A stretch of DNA of 64,000 nucleotides, from the NCBI GenBank assembly GCA_016165875.1, contig JABBOT010000031.1, positions 997,961 through 1,061,960 on the forward strand, given 5' to 3'. Position 1 is the stretch's first letter; every line of letters begins with the position of its first letter. The notes beneath the pieces were generated by a model. The model was not told the DNA's origin. It searched no databases and saw nothing but the letters and a program-made list of their open reading frames with translations. Source of the stretch: Acanthopleura granulata. Taxonomy: Eukaryota > Mollusca > Polyplacophora > Chitonida > Chitonidae. A program made the position numbers and the translations under genes. Of the stretch, positions 60,955 through 64,000 are shown in pieces.

Positions 60955-61310
60955 GAAGGAAAACTCTCAAATTCATGCTGTGATATAAACACAACACTTC
61001 TAGATAAACAAAAGTCCTCAAGAAATAACAAGCAACAAATCATCCACCCCAGGCTGAAGTGGTACTTTTGGTGCTTGCCTTTTCTTAAGACTAAGTATAA
61101 ACTTGACATTTTACAAGTAAAGAAATTACTTGTCACAAATGTAAGGGAACAAATCTATCTTGACCACATGTTTCCTGCTTGATTTTATCTAAAAGTTCTT
61201 GCTGTTTCCAATAAAAGGTAATTGCTAAAGAAGAAAAAATCTCAAAGAAATAGCCACCAACAAATCATCCACCCCTGGCAATTTTGCTACTTTTGGAAAT
61301 TGCTTTTTAA
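60955..61310 (+). repeat. Diverged right-edge satellite copy
   Basis: An abrupt junction at about 60970 (AAACTCTCAA to ATTCATGCTGTG) is followed by progressively diverged monomer sequence to CCACCCCTGGCAATTTTGCT. TTTCCTGCTTGATTTTATCT at 61167 matches the retro-inserted copy at 22.6 kb. Confidence 0.8.
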
Positions 61311-61343
61311 AGTTAAAAACTTTAAAATTGGGATGACCATTTT

Positions 61344-61880
61344 TTTTGTCTAGGAAATGTATATAACAGTAAAGGAGGTTTGAAGGAAAACTGTGGTTTG
61401 AAGTATTAAAAGAATGTACAGGCTGTTTTCTATTTGGGTCATCAGTGTCAATGCTTTTGAACCATGATTATTCTGATATATGACAGAAAGCTTTGCTATA
61501 TAATGAGAACATGGTAACCACACAGACGAGGGAACGGGAAAACACACACGCCTGGTAAAACTGTGCAGAAGACACACTTACATTGTGTTTTAACTTATAC
61601 TGACTACACTTACACGTTTACACGTATCTATGGTAGTGTTCTTACCTAGTTATGGCGATTTTAGGTGATGAAATACCAACGAAAAAGAGGATGAAAACCA
61701 GCTGCCATCAGCAAGAGGAGCGAGAAATGGAGTGAAAACATCTGTAGTCTGACATCAGGATACCGTTTCTAGGTGACATCACAACGTCGCGAGCGTGACG
61801 TCACTATACAAACATGACCGAGTGCACTAAAGCAAAGCAAAAAACATCTCTATGTAGATCTTCAAATAAACGAGCATAGA
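61344..61880 (+). repeat. Duplicated module, copy 1
   Basis: Over about 500 bp it aligns with 62939-63450 at roughly 80 percent by eye. Shared blocks: TTTTTGTCTAG, TTTTGAACCATGATTATTCT, GGTAAAACTGTGCAGAAGAC, CACGTATCTATGGT, AGGATACCGTTTCTA, TATACAAACATGACCG. It contains one intact CRE and one decayed CRE. Confidence 0.9.
61796..61803. promoter_or_regulatory. CRE motif in module copy 1
   Basis: GTGACGTCAC palindrome core TGACGTCA. The partner site about 20 bp upstream is the one-base variant TGACATCA. Confidence 0.4.
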
Positions 61881-62521
61881 TTTAAGTTCCTTTACTAGGA
61901 ATTTGGTTCGATATTTTAACCTGATCATCTCATCCCACATCTCCACCAGAAACTGTCTTGAGTTTAGGACGCCATAGTCTACAAGGACAATGTAGATGCT
62001 GAAGTAAGTTTGATTTCAAAAAAAAAAAAAAAATACTTGGGTTCTTTTCGTCGTTTGGGCAGTGCAGAATTTTACTTTTTGCCCACAGTAGTAATAAGAA
62101 TCATTAGAAAACTTTAAGGTGGATTGACGTTTTGAATTTCGCTGGGCAGGAACGTTTGAGCAGTTTGACAACAGTGAATGGAAGATCACTCTAACAAGAT
62201 AATTTCTGATGGTACTTTACATGACTTAGTTATCTCCCCTGTATTAAAGGCTGGAAAATTCGCTTTACTGTTTGATGTCAATTACGGTCCTTTTCAAAGT
62301 AGAGCTTGCTTACATACATATCTAAAAATTGTGTAACAATATATTGATATTTGTTAATAGAAAAGTGTTAAAGATAATATTAGAAGAAGTTCCGGATATT
62401 GTGGCTAGGCTCAAACATAGGCCTAAATCTAAACATGACAAAATGAAACTTTGTGGTGCTTATTATAACCCTTAATGTTTGGACTGAGCCATTGCCAAAA
62501 AATGTAAAATATAGGCAACGA
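61881..62521. other. No gene recognised; A16 run
   Basis: An A16 run lies at 62018-62033. Nothing else is supported. Confidence 0.45.
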
Positions 62522-62590
62522 AGAAACAGCAAGCAACAAATCATTCTTCCCTGGCTTTAGTGGTACTTTTGGTGCATGGTTTTCCTGTAT
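62522..62590 (+). repeat. Isolated satellite subrepeat fragment
   Basis: CAGCAAGCAACAAATCATTC followed by CCTGGCTTTAGTGGTACTTT and TGGTGCATGG matches the first 75-bp subrepeat of the monomer, 1.2 kb outside the array. It precedes the second module copy as the array edge precedes the first. Confidence 0.75.
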
Positions 62591-62938
62591 ATATGTGATT
62601 ATGAATTAGGGGAAAAGTTAGAAAATAGAAAATTCTAGCCTGTACATTTAACAGTAAATCTAATCCATGCACTACTTGCAGGGTTTCATAATTTCCGTCA
62701 TAGTTCCACTTTATTGTTAACCAATAATTATTCTGAGTTTGTCTATGGTGGTTTATTTGCGCATGTATTTTGCTGTTCACATGTTCTATATTCGCTTGGA
62801 TTCAAGGAGGGGCGAGGAGAAGCCAAGAAACAACGTACATTGTTGAAGGGATGGAAGAGGCATTCTGAGTGAAAGATCTAAAACAGTGTCTGTTGTGTGA
62901 ACTATCCTATCGGTACGTAAGCAATGTCATGAGCAGTG

Positions 62939-63450
62939 GTTTTTGTCTAGTATTGATATGTAACAGATAAAGAACTCGGAAAGAGGTAAGGATTTGAAGT
63001 ACCAGGAAAATCTGCAAGCTGGTTGTCTATTTGCGGCATCAGTGATAATGTTTTTGAACCATAATTATTCTGGTATATGATAAAAACCTTTGCTACATAA
63101 TCGGAACAAGGTAACCATACAGACGATGGAACGTGAAAACTCAAACGGCTGGTAAAACTGTGCAGAAGACAGTTGCATTGTGTTTTAACTTACACTGGCT
63201 ATACTTTTATGCTTACACGTATCTATGGTTGTGTTCTTACCTGGTTATCGCTGTTTCAGGTGACGAAATATCAACGAAAACGGGGATGAAAAACAGCTTA
63301 GAAGTGGAGGGAACACATCACAGTGTGATATGAGGATACCGTTTCTAAGTGACGTCACAACGTCACGCGCATGACGTCATTATACAAACATGACCGTGTG
63401 CACAAAAGCAAACAAAAACATGTATAATATCCTGAAATAAAGAGACCTGG
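62939..63450 (+). repeat. Duplicated module, copy 2
   Basis: The second copy of the 61.34-kb module, offset about 1595 bp. It keeps two perfect CREs and the same boundaries (TTTTGTCTAG at the left; GAAATAAAGAG near the right). Minus-strand frames in both copies are similar but change amino acids freely, so coding is unlikely. Confidence 0.9.
63350..63379. promoter_or_regulatory. Two perfect CREs, 22 bp apart, module copy 2
   Basis: TGACGTCA at 63350-63357 and again at 63372-63379, separated by ACAACGTCACGCGCA. A bZIP (CREB/ATF) target by sequence. No adjacent gene was found. Confidence 0.4.
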
Positions 63451-64000
63451 GTTTAATTTTGACCTACAAAAAGATACAAATTGGAACGGGGGGGGGGGAT
63501 TTGTCACCTCTTCCCCCCTCCCTCCCCCAACCACTAACATTTTACTATTAGTACTGTTGGTTGCCGTTTGGAGTTTTGCTGTCAATGTGAGCTTTAGTTT
63601 AGTTTAGATTTAGTTTAGACTAAATGTTCCAACCTACCGATACTTAATTTTGTTCCTTTGACGAGGGGAAAATAAACTGGTTCTAAATATATAAAATGCA
63701 TACACGCAGGTCTGAAAGAATCCGTCTTTACTGTCGCTATACATAATTTCAGTAATGAAAGCCGGCAATCATAAAGAGTTTCGCCTTTTCCATAACGAAA
63801 ATGAAAAACAGGTCGATCGGTTTCTTAGTTAACTGGCTTGTCCTTATCGATTTTGTTCAGCCTTTAGAAGCCTAACAAAATATACTCATGTCTGCAGGCA
63901 GCTGCTGTATACCACACGTCCTCTTTCATTGTTCCATTTTAAGTGTAACTCCTGTGACCGTGAGTTGGGCTCTAGATTTTAACCCGGACATCTGATCGTA
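63451..64000. other. No gene recognised; G11 and C-rich tracts
   Basis: A G11 run at 63488-63498 is followed by CCCCCCTCCCTCCCCC at about 63513-63528, able to pair or to form G-quadruplex/i-motif structures. Short TTTAGTTTAGATT repeats lie near 63595-63620. Confidence 0.5.

Larger units (their letters stand above)
40020..61310 (+). repeat. Satellite array, about 958-bp monomers, 21 kb
   Basis: A head-to-tail array. The landmark GCTTTTTCTTTCAG (one base variable) recurs at 41387, 42347, 43304, 44263, 45223, 46181, 47131, 48091, 49051, 50010, 50998, 51955, 53382, 54193, 55156, 56116, 57074, 58034, 59294 and, as a variant, 60085. Most intervals are 957-963 bp; the odd ones (988, 1427, 811, 1260, 791) have identifiable indels. 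Types differ at the segment after a TGTCTTTCAG / TGTCTTCAAG tract: A (GACAAAGTGAAACC), A' (GACAAAGTAAAAGC with in-frame stops) and B (ATGACAAAGAGAAAGC). Approximate order from 41.6 kb is A' A B A' A' B A B B A' A B A A A B A B A A B. No transposase, reverse transcriptase or other long frame occurs. Short frames of 62-88 codons recur only because the unit recurs. Confidence 0.97.

Noticed and set aside
40923..61136. Many recurring 62-88 codon frames in the satellite array
   Set aside because: They repeat because the monomer repeats, occur on both strands, often open with TTG and are interrupted in sister monomers. No domain is recognisable.
61350..63144. Related minus-strand frames (61350-61577 and 62947-63144) as a gene family
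   Set aside because: They lie in the duplicated module. About a third of aligned residues differ while DNA differs about 15 percent, so there is no sign of protein-level constraint.

Overview
This is a gene-poor piece of an animal nuclear genome. It is AT-rich, has spliced genes with GT-AG introns, and carries tRNA-derived SINEs whose 3' ends (the CCACCATAATGCTGG / CTTGAGTACGGCGTAAA type followed by (AAAT)n) I associate with molluscs and related lophotrochozoans. A marine mollusc is the most likely source, but I cannot name the species. No prokaryotic features, true tRNA or rRNA genes, or CRISPR arrays are visible.

Layout. 1-5 kb holds the long 3' exon of a minus-strand Mab-21/cGAS-like nucleotidyltransferase-fold gene (2997-4888). 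Its protein resembles MB21D2 and ends in a basic tail with a CaaX-like C-terminus. 5-29 kb is mostly noncoding. It contains SINE copies and at least ten unrelated, mostly decayed minisatellites with periods from 19 to about 58 bp. It also has possible regulatory clusters (paired CREs at 14.5 kb; an X-box, E-box and CRE-like cluster at 21.8 kb), one possible exon (20.9 kb), and a retro-inserted satellite-SINE chimera at 22.6-23.2 kb bounded by a 14-bp target-site duplication. 28.9-30.9 kb looks like a head-to-head gene pair: a candidate first exon on the minus strand (29367-29582) and a plus-strand gene for a 397-residue Ser/Pro-rich, probably disordered protein with four possible 14-3-3 sites (29723-30916). 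32.4-33.0 kb holds an unidentified coding-like segment broken by two apparent one-base frameshifts. 33-40 kb is intergenic with more SINEs and minisatellites.

40.0-61.3 kb is one 21-kb tandem satellite of about 958-bp monomers (20 mapped by one landmark). It has at least three monomer types, diverged edges, shared deletion junctions and a template-switch scar. 61.3-63.5 kb has a diverged duplication of about 500 bp carrying palindromic cAMP-response-element motifs.

The genes do not form an obvious pathway. The most unusual items are the satellite-SINE chimera, which links the local array to retrotransposition, and the prenylation-type C-terminus on a Mab-21-fold protein. All family calls are from reading the sequence and memory of the families; no database search was run.
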